The position numbers and the translations under genes were made by a program. This document shows positions 1 through 7,019 of a stretch of DNA of 21,349 bases, in pieces. Under the pieces are notes generated by a model, which did no database searches, was not told the origin of the DNA, and was given only the letters and a program-made list of their open reading frames with translations. Position 1 is the first letter of the stretch; the number at the start of each line of letters is the position of its first letter. The DNA comes from an uncultured Eubacteriales bacterium (GTDB taxonomy: Bacteria; Bacillota; Clostridia; Oscillospirales; Oscillospiraceae): contig URST01000032.1 of assembly GCA_900550585.1 (NCBI GenBank), positions 1 through 21,349 of the forward strand, in the 5' to 3' direction.

Positions 1-393
1 GACCATCTGGAAGGGCACTACCATGGAGAATACGCACAGGTAGTACACGATCTTGCTGACCAGGCTCCCCACCCGGGAGATGTACCACGCCGCCATGGAC
101 GTGCACAGCAGGATCAGCGCCGTGGAGGTAATGGTGATGAAGAAGCTGTAGAATACCACCTTATAGAAGGCGAAGTTGCCGAAGGTCATGCCCTTGACAT
201 AGTTCTTCAGCCCCACAAAGGATTCCGCCGTGGGCAGCTTGAAGGTCTCGGTGTTGACAAAGGCGTTGGCCTTCAGGGAGTTGATGAGCACCAGGAGCAC
301 CGGCATCAGATAGATCACGGAGATGATGGTGAACACCACCGTCAGCAGCGCCTGACGGCGCTCTCTGCGGCGCAGAGCTTCGGTTTTGATCAT
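1..393 (-). CDS. Sugar ABC transporter permease, MalG-like (3' end outside window)
   Basis: This is the N-terminal 131 residues of an inner-membrane permease of the binding-protein-dependent sugar ABC family; the rest lies beyond position 1. The protein begins MIKTEALRRRERRQALLT, a basic cytoplasmic tail. A first membrane helix follows at about residues 15-38. A periplasmic-type loop contains the FVGLKNYVKG stretch that is typical of MalG/UgpE relatives. Further hydrophobic segments lie near residues 78-100 and 112-131. The conserved EAA loop that contacts the ATPase would be downstream and is not visible. The start ATG overlaps the stop of the MalF-like gene (ATGA), so the two permeases are translationally coupled and should form the heterodimeric channel. 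The substrate cannot be read from the sequence, but a carbohydrate is likely from the family. Confidence 0.85.
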   Translation of the reverse strand, partial: MIKTEALRRRERRQALLTVVFTIISVIYLMPVLLVLINSLKANAFVNTETFKLPTAESFVGLKNYVKGMTFGNFAFYKVVFYSFFITITSTALILLCTSMAAWYISRVGSLVSKIVYYLCVFSMVVPFQMV

Positions 394-1313
394 TGCTGCA
401 CCTCCTTGCGGCGGCTGGCCTGAAGCTGGATGATGCTGATGGCCGCCACCACGATGAAGAAGATCACGGCCTTGGCCTGACCCGCGCCGCGGTTGCCGCC
501 GCCGTTGGTGCCGAAGGCGTTGACGATGTTCAGGGCCAGCATTTCCGTTGTTTTGATGGTCTCTCCGTTGCCCAGCTGCTGGAAGGGACGCCCGGCGGTC
601 AGGGCCAGGTTCTGGTCAAACAGCTTGAAGCCGTTGGTCAGGCTCAGGAACATGCAGATGGTGATAGAGGGCATCACGTTGGGGATGGTGACCCGCCACA
701 GGGTCTGCCAGCGGTTGGCGCCGTCGATGCGGGCCGCCTCCAGCATATCCTCCGGCACGGACTGCAATCCGGCGATGTAGATGATCATCATATAGCCCAC
801 TTGCTGCCAGCACAGCAGGATGATCAACCCCCAGAAACCGAAGTGGCTGTTCAGTACCACGGACTGGCCGTAAGCGACCAGAAAGCCGTCGAAGATCATG
901 GACCAGATGTAGCCCAGCACGATGCCGCCGATCAGGTTCGGCATGAAGAACACCGTCCGGAACAGATTGGAGCCCTTGATGCCCCGCGTCAGCGCATAGG
1001 CCACCGCGAAGGCCAGCGCGTTGATGAACAGCACCGACACAAAGGCAAACAGCGCCGTGAACAAGAAGGCATGGCGGAAGCTGCTGTCGGCAAAGGCCTT
1101 CAGATAGTTGTCAAAGCCTACCCATGTCCACTTGCTGGTCAGCTTGAATTTGCAGAAGGACAGGAACGCGCCCTTCAGGAACGGGTAGATGAACCCGATG
1201 CAGAAGGCGGCAAAGGTGGGCAGCAGAAACAGCCACACCATGCGCTGAATTGGCCGTCGGACCAGTCGGCTGTTCAGCGCAGCCGCGTCCCGTTTCGCTT
1301 GAAATCGTTTCAT
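390..1313 (-). CDS. Sugar ABC transporter permease, MalF-like
   Basis: This 307-residue integral membrane protein of the MalF/UgpA type is one half of the transmembrane channel of a carbohydrate ABC importer. It has a basic N-terminal tail, about six hydrophobic helices, and a cytoplasmic EAA loop reading EAARIDGANRWQTLWRVTIP, which is the coupling helix that docks the ATPase. Length is normal for the short MalF class (about 290-310). The region between the EAA loop and the last helix carries a Gly/Asn-rich stretch (GTNGGGNRGAGQ) somewhat longer than usual. It lies downstream of the solute-binding protein gene across a 146-base gap with a strong hairpin, and overlaps the MalG-like gene by four bases. 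No ATP-binding subunit is encoded here; a shared MsmK/UgpC-type ATPase elsewhere is the usual solution in Firmicutes. Confidence 0.9.
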   Translation of the reverse strand: MKRFQAKRDAAALNSRLVRRPIQRMVWLFLLPTFAAFCIGFIYPFLKGAFLSFCKFKLTSKWTWVGFDNYLKAFADSSFRHAFLFTALFAFVSVLFINALAFAVAYALTRGIKGSNLFRTVFFMPNLIGGIVLGYIWSMIFDGFLVAYGQSVVLNSHFGFWGLIILLCWQQVGYMMIIYIAGLQSVPEDMLEAARIDGANRWQTLWRVTIPNVMPSITICMFLSLTNGFKLFDQNLALTAGRPFQQLGNGETIKTTEMLALNIVNAFGTNGGGNRGAGQAKAVIFFIVVAAISIIQLQASRRKEVQQ

Positions 1314-1408
1314 TAGACCACTCCTGTTCTCCGTAGTTTTGTCACAGCGAAAGCTCTCCTCCGAAGTGCGTTCGAAGGACAGCGCCCACCGTCACAGAGT
1401 AAGAAAGA

Positions 1409-1433
1409 GGGGGCGGGCGAAAAGCCCGCCCCC
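1409..1433 (-). terminator. GC-rich intercistronic hairpin after the sugar-binding protein gene
   Basis: A perfect 10-bp stem (GGGGGCGGGC with GCCCGCCCCC) closes a five-base loop, 26 bases downstream of the binding-protein stop. On the minus strand it is followed by CTCTTTCTTA rather than an uninterrupted U run, so it could be a leaky terminator or an mRNA-stabilising structure. The expected effect is more binding protein than permease, as in other ABC sugar operons. Confidence 0.6.
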
Positions 1434-1459
1434 TGTGCGTATGTGGTTGAAACCGTAGC

Positions 1460-2791
1460 TTAGCCGTTGGCGATGTCGTTGTTGTACTGGGTAGCCCAGC
1501 CTTCCACGAAGGCGGTCTTCACATCGTCCCAGCTGCCGCCGTCGGCGGTATACTTGCCCAGAGCGTCGACCACAGCGGCACGCCAGTCATTGACAGCGGG
1601 GGTGTAGTTGAAGGCCCAGGTGACAGGATAGCAGCCATTGGCAACATACTCGTTGGCCAGAGCGCTGAACGGATTGGAGGGAGCCTTGGAGGCCTGGAAC
1701 GGGCAGGCGCCGAACTGCTCAGCCATCATGGCAGTGCCTTCCTCGGAGGTAACGACCCAGTTCAGGAAGTCCAGAGTGGCCTTGATGTCCTCCTCGGAGG
1801 CGTTCTTGTTGACAGCCCAGCAGTTCTCGGTGCCGCAGCACAGGCCGGCCTGCTCCTCGCCGTCCACACCGCAGTAGATGGGGATCATGGCCAGGTCGTC
1901 AGCGTTCATCTGGAACTTGGTGGGGTCGGTGACCAGGTTGCTGTACTCCCAGGTACCGTTCTGATAGAACACAGCCTTGCCCTCGCCGAACTCAGCCTCA
2001 GCCTGATCGCCGGTAGCGGTCAGCAGGGCAGCGCCGGTGGTGGCGGAGTCAGTGATGTACAGATCCCAGATGTTCTTGTAGTTATCCAGGTAAGTGCCCT
2101 TGATGGTGGCGGGCTGAGCGGTGACACCGTCATCGCGGAACTCGTAGTACAGGGGCATGTTGGCCAGGTGGCCGGAGAAACGCCAGGAGGAGGAACCGTC
2201 CAGACCGGCGGAGGTGAAGGCATCGAAGCCCAGCTCGGAAGCGCGGGCGTGGATGTCATCGGCAACGGCCTTCAGGGACTCGAAGTTGGTGATCTCGTCC
2301 AGGGAGTGGCCAGCCTGCTCCAGCAGAGCCTTGTTGACGATGATGCCAAAGGCCTCGTAGCAGTAACCGATGGAAACGGTAGCGCCTTCGCTGTCCTTCA
2401 GGTCAAAGTCATGAGTGGTCATCTGGTTCCACACATCGGTGCCTTCCAGATTGTAGCAGAACTCGCCATAGCTGTTGACGGCGCCCACATTGCCCACCTG
2501 GAACATGGTGGGAGCAGCGTCCTTATCCAGCTCGGCGGTCAGCGTGGTGTCGTACTGGCCGGAAGCGGCGGTGACGACCTTGACGGGCACACCGGTCTCC
2601 GCGGTGTAAGCGGCGGCCAGAGTCTGCCATGCGGTGTCGGATTCGGGCTTAAAGTTCAGGTAATACACGCTGCCGGTAGCAGCAGTGTCGCCGCCCTCAT
2701 CGGGGGTAGCATCGGGCTGCTTCTGCTCGCCGCAGGCTACCAGAGACAGAGCCATCACGAGAGCCAGAAGCATTGCAAGAAACTTCTTCAT
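1460..2791 (-). CDS. Extracellular sugar-binding lipoprotein of an ABC importer
   Basis: This 443-residue family 1 solute-binding protein captures substrate outside the membrane and delivers it to the two permeases encoded downstream. Residues 1-20 form a lipoprotein signal peptide, with K2-K3, a Leu/Ala/Val core and lipobox LVAC; Cys20 is the predicted lipid-anchored residue. A Gln/Asp/Gly/Thr-rich linker follows. The mature part has the family pattern, including DKDAAPTMFQVGN near residues 88-100, a hinge-type segment GEGKAVFYQNGTWEYSNL, and a late TSEEGTAMMAEQFGACPF segment. Length is normal for the MalE/UgpB class. The start is supported by an AAAGGAG site eight to nine bases upstream. 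It is encoded between the LacI-type regulator and the permeases, so it is probably controlled by that regulator. Substrate unknown. Confidence 0.92.
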   Translation of the reverse strand: MKKFLAMLLALVMALSLVACGEQKQPDATPDEGGDTAATGSVYYLNFKPESDTAWQTLAAAYTAETGVPVKVVTAASGQYDTTLTAELDKDAAPTMFQVGNVGAVNSYGEFCYNLEGTDVWNQMTTHDFDLKDSEGATVSIGYCYEAFGIIVNKALLEQAGHSLDEITNFESLKAVADDIHARASELGFDAFTSAGLDGSSSWRFSGHLANMPLYYEFRDDGVTAQPATIKGTYLDNYKNIWDLYITDSATTGAALLTATGDQAEAEFGEGKAVFYQNGTWEYSNLVTDPTKFQMNADDLAMIPIYCGVDGEEQAGLCCGTENCWAVNKNASEEDIKATLDFLNWVVTSEEGTAMMAEQFGACPFQASKAPSNPFSALANEYVANGCYPVTWAFNYTPAVNDWRAAVVDALGKYTADGGSWDDVKTAFVEGWATQYNNDIANG

Positions 2792-2822
2792 TTGAGATTA
2801 CTCCTTTAACAAATTTATTTTC

Positions 2823-2838
2823 ACGCCGTTCCCGGCGT
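2823..2838 (-). promoter_or_regulatory. Short inverted repeat between lacI-type gene and binding-protein gene
   Basis: ACGCCG-TTCC-CGGCGT is a perfect 6-bp inverted repeat in the 57-base gap between the regulator stop and the binding-protein start. It could be a weak hairpin in the polycistronic mRNA. It also falls between a poor TTTACG and a poor TAAATT (minus strand), which might be a secondary promoter with an operator in the spacer. That second reading is weak because the start site would fall almost at the ribosome binding site. Confidence 0.3.
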
Positions 2839-2848
2839 AAAAACCAGA

Positions 2849-3859
2849 TCAGATACGCACCACGGAGCCGCCTTCCCGCAGCTGGGTGGGCAGCACCTCA
2901 CAGCAATGAGCGCCGTGGCCCCGCAGCATGCCCAGCAGGATCTGTGCGCTGCGCCGACCCATCTCCTCCATAGGCTGGCACAGGGTGGTCAGCGGCGGTT
3001 CGATGTAGGCCGACAGCTCCAGCCCGTCGATGGCGATGACGGAGCAGTCCTCCGGTACCCGGCGTCCCGCGTCCCGCAGCGCCCGCATGGCGCCGATGGC
3101 CATGGAGTCCGCGATGGCGAACAGCGCCGTGAACTCCGCGCCCTGCCGCAGTCTTTCGCTGACGGCCTCGTAGGCATCCCGGATGTCGAACGTGCCGGTG
3201 CACATGACCAGATCCTCGTCCAGCGGGATGCCGTGGCTCTCCAGCGCCTTGCGGTAGCCCTGATAGCGGAGCTGGCTGATGGACTGGTCATCCTCCCGGC
3301 TGATCAGTGCCGCGATGCGCCGGTGCCCGTGGTCATACAGGTGATCCACAGCCTGCCGCGCCGTCTCCTCATCGGCGATGGACACGGCGGAATACTCGCC
3401 GGCCCGCAGAGTCCCGTACTGGTTGGAGTAGGAACAGCAGACAAAGGGCACATTCAGCATGGCCAGATCGTCCGGGGTGTAGTCAAAGCGTCCGCCCAAA
3501 AAAATGATGCCCCGCAGGCGCTTTTCCCGCTCCATGACGGCGGCCCGCTGCACCTCGTCGGCGCAGGAGGGGATCTGCTGCATCACCAGAGAAAAACCCG
3601 CATCGGTAACGGTGTTCTCAATGGCCTGGATAATGTCGGTGTAGAACGGGTTGGACACGCCGCGCACCACAAGGCCGATGGACTCGGACTTGGTACGCAC
3701 CAGGTCACGGGCGCTGTTGTTGGGGATGTAGTTGCTGTCTTTGATGGCGGCCCGCACCTTCCGGCGCACATCGTCGCTGACGTCCGGACGGTCATTCAGC
3801 ACGCGGGATACGGTGCTGACACTGACGCTGCACTGTTTTGCGATGTCCTTGATCGTCAT
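2849..3859 (-). CDS. LacI-family transcriptional regulator
   Basis: This 336-residue sugar-responsive repressor has the family's usual length. Residues 1-22 form the LacI HTH (MTIKDIAKQCSVSVSTVSRV), followed by the hinge-helix region ending near residue 60 (SARDLVRTKSESIGLVV). The remainder is the periplasmic-binding-protein-like sensor domain: the NPFYTDIIQAIE segment, the DHGHRRIAALI segment near residue 172, and the late DCSVIAIDGLELSAYIEPPLTTLCQP segment normal for GalR/CcpA relatives. It is the first gene of the sugar operon, 57 bases upstream of the binding-protein gene and in the same direction, so it very probably controls the operon and itself. Two operator-like 12-mers lie between its promoter and start codon. 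The inducer is unknown. Confidence 0.93.
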   Translation of the reverse strand: MTIKDIAKQCSVSVSTVSRVLNDRPDVSDDVRRKVRAAIKDSNYIPNNSARDLVRTKSESIGLVVRGVSNPFYTDIIQAIENTVTDAGFSLVMQQIPSCADEVQRAAVMEREKRLRGIIFLGGRFDYTPDDLAMLNVPFVCCSYSNQYGTLRAGEYSAVSIADEETARQAVDHLYDHGHRRIAALISREDDQSISQLRYQGYRKALESHGIPLDEDLVMCTGTFDIRDAYEAVSERLRQGAEFTALFAIADSMAIGAMRALRDAGRRVPEDCSVIAIDGLELSAYIEPPLTTLCQPMEEMGRRSAQILLGMLRGHGAHCCEVLPTQLREGGSVVRI

Positions 3860-3904
3860 GCCGGTGTTCCTTCCTGTCGCGTAATGCGGAAAAACGGTGA
3901 TTTC

Positions 3905-3928
3905 GGAAACATTACCGGAAACGTTACC
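3905..3928 (-). promoter_or_regulatory. Tandem LacI-type operator pair
   Basis: Two directly adjacent 12-mers, GGAAACATTACC and GGAAACGTTACC (plus strand), differ at one base. Each is an imperfect palindrome around a central CG or CA, the general design of LacI/GalR-family operators. They lie downstream of the predicted -10 and about 45 bases upstream of the regulator start. Repressor bound here would block elongation or promoter clearance. Assignment to the adjacent LacI-type protein is inferred from position. Confidence 0.6.
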
Positions 3929-3945
3929 GCTTTTTCTACGGTGCT

Positions 3946-3974
3946 ATCCTACCAACTTTCCATGGGAATGTCAA
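3946..3974 (-). promoter_or_regulatory. Sigma-A promoter of the sugar-uptake operon
   Basis: On the minus strand a perfect -35 TTGACA (3969-3974) is followed by a 17-base spacer and -10 TAGGAT (3946-3951). Transcription should begin near 3939, placing the two operator-like repeats at about +11 to +35. Confidence 0.7.
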
Positions 3975-4034
3975 TGGATTTTCGTATTTTTGCCGAAACG
4001 CACATAGAAAATGCAGCTTTTCTTGTGAAAATCA

Positions 4035-4063
4035 CAAGAGACGCACCAGCGGTGCGTCTCTTG
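4035..4063 (-). terminator. Terminator of the PPC-Nudix-DUF523 operon
   Basis: A perfect 13-bp stem (CAAGAGACGCACC with GGTGCGTCTCTTG) closes a 3-base loop just after the DUF523 gene. On the minus strand it is followed by TGATTTTC, a modest U-rich tail. A second, overlapping stem is discussed under findings. Confidence 0.75.
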
Positions 4064-4076
4064 CGGAAAATCGTTC

Positions 4077-4523
4077 CTATTGCGCGCCGTCCAGCCCCCG
4101 GAGGAGCCGTTCCAGATTGCTCTCGCCCAGCACCCGGATGCCGTTGGCCCGCAGCAGTGCCGCCGCCGTGCCCCAGCCCTCCGTCAGCGTACCGCTGAAT
4201 GTGCCGTCGTAGATCCGCCCGCTGCCGCAGGAGGGGCTGCGTTCCTTCAGGACGGCGGTGGTATAGCCGTACAGCGCCGCCAGGTGCAGCGCCGCCTCCG
4301 CGCCCCGCTGGTACTGAGCCGTCACATCCGCGCCCCTGGCGCTGACCACACGGCCCTCCCGCTGCTCGGAGGGTGCCCGGGGCGTGGGCAGTCCGCCCAG
4401 CTGCTCAGGGCAGACCGGCACCGCCAGCCCGCGCCGGGCCAGCTCCTGTGCCAGCGGATGGGGCTTGCTCCGGCCATCGTAGCGGCAGGCGCAGCCCAAA
4501 AGACACGCGCTGATAAGGATCAT
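4077..4523 (-). CDS. DUF523 (YbbK-like) protein
   Basis: This 148-residue cytoplasmic protein belongs to DUF523. It shows the family signatures: an N-terminal SACLLGCACRYDGRSK with closely spaced cysteines (Cys7, Cys11, Cys13), and a central SPSCGSGRIYDGTFSGTLTEG block followed by the G-AALL-ANGI-V pattern. The conserved cysteines suggest metal or cluster binding, or thiol chemistry, but I know of no firmly established biochemical function. The length is that of the stand-alone DUF523 form. Its ATG overlaps the Nudix stop (ATGA), so translation is coupled, and it is the last gene of a three-gene operon ending in a strong hairpin. Confidence 0.88.
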   Translation of the reverse strand: MILISACLLGCACRYDGRSKPHPLAQELARRGLAVPVCPEQLGGLPTPRAPSEQREGRVVSARGADVTAQYQRGAEAALHLAALYGYTTAVLKERSPSCGSGRIYDGTFSGTLTEGWGTAAALLRANGIRVLGESNLERLLRGLDGAQ

Positions 4524-4996
4524 ACCGCCAGCTCCTTCCCGTCCAGCGCGGCATAGACCAGCGTCTCGCCCCGGTATTGCAGCTTCAGGGAGAAAAACGG
4601 TGTATCCGGCCGGCGGATCAGGTCCAGGAAGATCTTATCCCCCGCCCATTGGGGCAGCGCCGCCAGTGCGTCCTTGTGGAGCCACTCCAGCACGCCCTCA
4701 TTGCACTCGTGAATGGTGCCAGTCCAGCCGGTGGCGGTGAACAGGTGCATGTACTCCCCCTCCCACTCGTCGGACACAAAGGTGATGACGCCCTGGTAGC
4801 GGTAGTCCGTCAGGGTCAGGCCCGTCTCCTCCAGCGTCTCCCGGCAGATGCACTCCTCGGGGCTTTCGCCCTCCTCGCACTTGCCGCCCACGCCGATCCA
4901 CTTGTCGTGGTTCAGGTCGTTCTCCTTTTTGACCCGGTGGAGCATCAGATACTCACCCTGCGGGTTTTCGATATAACAAAGTGTGGTATTTTTCAT
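4520..4996 (-). CDS. Nudix hydrolase, MutT/8-oxo-dGTPase-like
   Basis: This 158-residue Nudix hydrolase has a complete catalytic box at residues 38-60: G38, E44, R52-E53, E56-E57 and G59, matching GX5EX7REUXEEXGU. Family members cleave nucleoside diphosphates linked to another group using Mg2+. The preceding WIGVGGK and following GVITFVSDEWEGEYMHLFTA resemble MTH1/MutT-type sanitation enzymes that hydrolyse oxidised purine dNTPs, but substrate specificity cannot be fixed from sequence. The start at 4996 is chosen because its ATG overlaps the stop of the upstream PPC gene (ATGA) and because the Nudix fold begins there; the open frame extends further upstream inside the PPC gene without Nudix-like sequence. 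It also overlaps the DUF523 gene downstream. Confidence 0.92.
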   Translation of the reverse strand: MKNTTLCYIENPQGEYLMLHRVKKENDLNHDKWIGVGGKCEEGESPEECICRETLEETGLTLTDYRYQGVITFVSDEWEGEYMHLFTATGWTGTIHECNEGVLEWLHKDALAALPQWAGDKIFLDLIRRPDTPFFSLKLQYRGETLVYAALDGKELAV

Positions 4997-5391
4997 AGCG
5001 CCTCCTGAAATACGATCTCGTCGTAGCCTGTCTCCGCGTCCTGCTCCACGCCGCAGCGCCAGCCGTCCAGCTCCAGCAGCACCAGCTCGCAGGTGGTGTT
5101 GATGACCGTCCCCTCCATGAGGTGGCCGCCCAGCGTAGTCAGGTCCTCCCGGGACAGGGCGATGTGCAGGTGGCACCGGACGGTGCTGACCGTACCGTTG
5201 AGGGATACGATCTCACATGGCTCGGCAATGTGCCGCACGGTGACGCCGGAGGCGTCCCGTACCCGCGCCTCCGTGACACAGCCCACGCCGGACAACACCA
5301 CGGCACACCGCAGGCCCTCCCGCTGCGCCAGCTGCCGGATGGACAGCAGCAGGTCATCGCCCCGCCGCAGCCGCAGGCATATGCTTCTCAT
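4993..5391 (-). CDS. PPC/DUF296 domain protein
   Basis: This 132-residue single-domain protein is of the PPC (DUF296) type, a small trimeric fold found alone in bacteria and fused to AT-hooks in plants. The family pattern is visible: an N-terminal strand with RLRRGDDLLLSI, a central LSGVGCVTEARVRD, then CHLHIALSREDLTTLGGHL, the hallmark H-x-H plus GGHL block near residues 74-90, and a final strand region LVLLELDG. Bacterial single-domain members have no firmly assigned function; metal binding by the conserved histidines and nucleic-acid binding have been discussed. It is the first gene of the PPC-Nudix-DUF523 operon, with GGGAGG upstream of the ATG, and its stop overlaps the Nudix start. Confidence 0.85.
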   Translation of the reverse strand: MRSICLRLRRGDDLLLSIRQLAQREGLRCAVVLSGVGCVTEARVRDASGVTVRHIAEPCEIVSLNGTVSTVRCHLHIALSREDLTTLGGHLMEGTVINTTCELVLLELDGWRCGVEQDAETGYDEIVFQEAL

Positions 5392-5407
5392 GGAATATCC
5401 CTCCCCG

Positions 5408-5436
5408 TTTACTTCTGCTGCTCCTTAGTATATAAT
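5408..5436 (+). promoter_or_regulatory. Sigma-A promoter of the DUF1653-YgjP operon
   Basis: TTTACT (5408-5413), a 17-base spacer and a perfect TATAAT (5431-5436) are present. The predicted start is near 5443, giving a leader of about 35 bases. Its -10 overlaps the -10 of the divergent promoter. Confidence 0.7.
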
Positions 5437-5455
5437 GTCAGGGAGCACAATGCAA
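5427..5455 (-). promoter_or_regulatory. Sigma-A promoter of the PPC-Nudix-DUF523 operon
   Basis: On the minus strand TTGCAT (5450-5455), a 17-base spacer and TATACT (5427-5432) are present. Transcription would begin near 5420, leaving a leader of about 30 bases with a GGGAGGG ribosome binding site. The -10 shares bases with the divergent promoter. Confidence 0.65.
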
Positions 5456-5476
5456 GTCATACCCACGGAGGCAGCT

Positions 5477-5701
5477 ATGATGTCAACTGTAAAGCCCGGG
5501 CGTTACCGCCACTTCAAGGGAAACGAATACGAGGTCATCGGCGTGGCCCGCCACTCCGAAACGCTGGAGGAAATGGTGGTGTACCGCGCCCTGTACGGCG
5601 ACGGCGGCCTGTGGGTGCGGCCTGCCGCCATGTGGACGGAGCAGGTGGAGCGGGACGGCTATCGCGGCCCCCGGTTCCGCCCGGTGGAGGATGCGCAATG
5701 A
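5477..5701 (+). CDS. DUF1653 protein
   Basis: This small cytoplasmic protein of 74 residues belongs to DUF1653. Nearly the whole protein is the domain: PGRYRHFKGNEYEV, VARHSETLEEMVVYRALYG and LWVRPAAMW, then a late RGPRFRPVED. These match the family's G-Y-HFKG, A-HSET, VVY-LYG and WVRP blocks. No biochemical role is established. Start choice: two consecutive ATGs (5477 and 5480) follow a GGAGG at 5467-5471. The frame is open further upstream to 5435, but that ATG lies inside the promoter and has no ribosome binding site. The stop overlaps the start of the metalloprotease gene (ATGA), so the two are coupled. Confidence 0.85.
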   Translation: MMSTVKPGRYRHFKGNEYEVIGVARHSETLEEMVVYRALYGDGGLWVRPAAMWTEQVERDGYRGPRFRPVEDAQ

Positions 5702-6213
5702 CGGACTACGCAGTGCTCCGCTCCCGCCGCCGCACCATGGCGCTGGAAGTGACCAGAGAGGGCACGGCGCTGGTGCGGGCGCCCTATCGGGCGTCAGACG
5801 CGGACATTGCCCGGTTCGTGGAGGCCCACCGGGCGTGGCTGGACAAGCACATGGCCCGGCGGCAGGCGTATCTGGCCTCCCACCCCGCTCCGACGCCGCA
5901 GCAGATCGAAGCATGGCGGCAGCAGGCCAGAGCCGTGCTGCCGGGGCGCGTGGCCTGTTGGGCGGCCCGCATGGGCGTACAGCCCGCCGGCATCACCATC
6001 ACTGCCGCCCGCACCCGGTTCGGCAGCTGCTCCGGGAAAAACCGTCTCAGCTTCTCCCTGTACCTCATGGACTATCCGGCGGAGGCCATCGAGTATGTGA
6101 TGGTGCATGAGCTGGCTCACATCCGGCACCACGACCACTCCCCGGCATTTTACGCGGAGGTGGAAAAATACCTCCCCGACTGGCGTGCCCGGCGGGAGCT
6201 GCTGAAAAAATAG
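5698..6213 (+). CDS. YgjP-family (M48-like) zinc metallopeptidase
   Basis: This 171-residue cytoplasmic protein has the YgjP/DUF45 domain, which carries a zincin active site. Catalytic elements are in the C-terminal half: TRFGSCSGKNRLSFSLYL at about 106-123, then HELAH at 137-141, where the two His bind zinc and Glu is the catalytic base. The DHSPAFY segment follows, its His147 being the expected third ligand. The N-terminus (YAVLRSRRRTMALEVTREG) matches the family's opening beta strands. The protein is shorter than the usual 230-250 residues, mainly in the N-terminal and middle parts, but the catalytic core is complete. Substrates of this family are poorly defined. The frame stays open far upstream through the DUF1653 gene; the start at 5698 is supported by the ATGA overlap. 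Confidence 0.88.
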   Translation: MTDYAVLRSRRRTMALEVTREGTALVRAPYRASDADIARFVEAHRAWLDKHMARRQAYLASHPAPTPQQIEAWRQQARAVLPGRVACWAARMGVQPAGITITAARTRFGSCSGKNRLSFSLYLMDYPAEAIEYVMVHELAHIRHHDHSPAFYAEVEKYLPDWRARRELLKK

Positions 6214-6244
6214 CAGTCAGGTGAAATACTGAGCGGATTTTCAC

Positions 6245-6273
6245 TTGCAATCGCACAGTGGGTCATGTATAGT
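6245..6273 (+). promoter_or_regulatory. Sigma-A promoter of the unknown lipoprotein gene
   Basis: TTGCAA (6245-6250), a 17-base spacer and TATAGT (6268-6273) are present. Transcription would start near 6280, about 48 bases before the lipoprotein ATG, whose ribosome binding site is TAGGAGAG. Confidence 0.65.
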
Positions 6274-6327
6274 AGGAAAAGCGCAGGCTGCGTTCTGCGC
6301 AAAAACGAATGGTAGGAGAGATCCCTG

Positions 6328-7005
6328 ATGAAAAAGCTTCTGCCCCTGATCCTGGCCGTACTGACGCTGACGGCGGCGCTGTGCGGCTGCGGCAATACCG
6401 CCGCCCCCGGCACCTCCGATAGTGATACCCCCGTATCCACCCCCGACTCCGGCAACTCTGACGAGGCCGGCGGCACCGGAAACAGCAGCGGCGCCGTCGT
6501 GACCACCAGCCTGCCCGGCACCTTTGAGATCGCGGCCACCGACCCGCACTACATCATCGCCACCCCCGACTGGCACGCCGAGAGCTACGGCTGCGGCTTT
6601 GCCCTGACCGAAAACGGCAGCAACAGCTACGCCATCGTGGCGGCCTGCGGCTACGGCACGGAGGAAGGCTCTTTGGAGGAGGTCTTTTCCGCGCTGTACA
6701 ACGACACCTTTAATGGCATCCTGATGCAGAACTACCGTGCCAAGTACGCAGCCTTCACACCCGCGTACACCGAGGTCATGCTGACGGACGGCAGCCCCGC
6801 CATGCTCTTTGAGGATGTCCAGCCCGCCGACGACTACGGCACCGAGCTGAACTGCCCCGTTTACGGCTACGGCTTCAGCCATGACGGTGTGCCCTTTATC
6901 GTGGCCTATATCGTTATGGACGAGGCGGCTGCCGACGACGCCAAGTGCGCCGAAATGAAGGGCTATGTGGACGAGATGGTGAGCACCGTCCGCGCCGCCC
7001 AGTAA
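6328..7005 (+). CDS. Predicted lipoprotein of unknown function
   Basis: This 225-residue secreted lipoprotein is not a family I recognise. Residues 1-20 are a signal peptide (MKKLLPLILAVLTLTAALCG). Cys21 in LCGC is the most likely anchored cysteine, although Cys19 is also near the cleavage region. Residues 22-62 are a low-complexity Ser/Thr/Gly/Asp/Pro linker, as in surface lipoproteins that project away from the membrane. The globular part (about 63-225) has no obvious catalytic motif. It contains several Tyr/Gly-rich segments (HAESYGCGFALTENG, CPVYGYGFSHDG) and ends in a helical tail (EMKGYVDEMVSTVRAA). It appears monocistronic, with its own promoter and a strong terminator shared with the convergent gene. 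A substrate-binding or stress-sensing role would be a guess. Confidence 0.8.
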   Translation: MKKLLPLILAVLTLTAALCGCGNTAAPGTSDSDTPVSTPDSGNSDEAGGTGNSSGAVVTTSLPGTFEIAATDPHYIIATPDWHAESYGCGFALTENGSNSYAIVAACGYGTEEGSLEEVFSALYNDTFNGILMQNYRAKYAAFTPAYTEVMLTDGSPAMLFEDVQPADDYGTELNCPVYGYGFSHDGVPFIVAYIVMDEAAADDAKCAEMKGYVDEMVSTVRAAQ

Positions 7006-7019
7006 AAGCGTCTTTGCAG

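Noticed and set aside
5122..5697. Long upstream extension of the YgjP frame
   Set aside because: It runs through the PPC gene antisense, the promoters and the DUF1653 gene in another frame. The ATGA overlap gives a better start at 5698.
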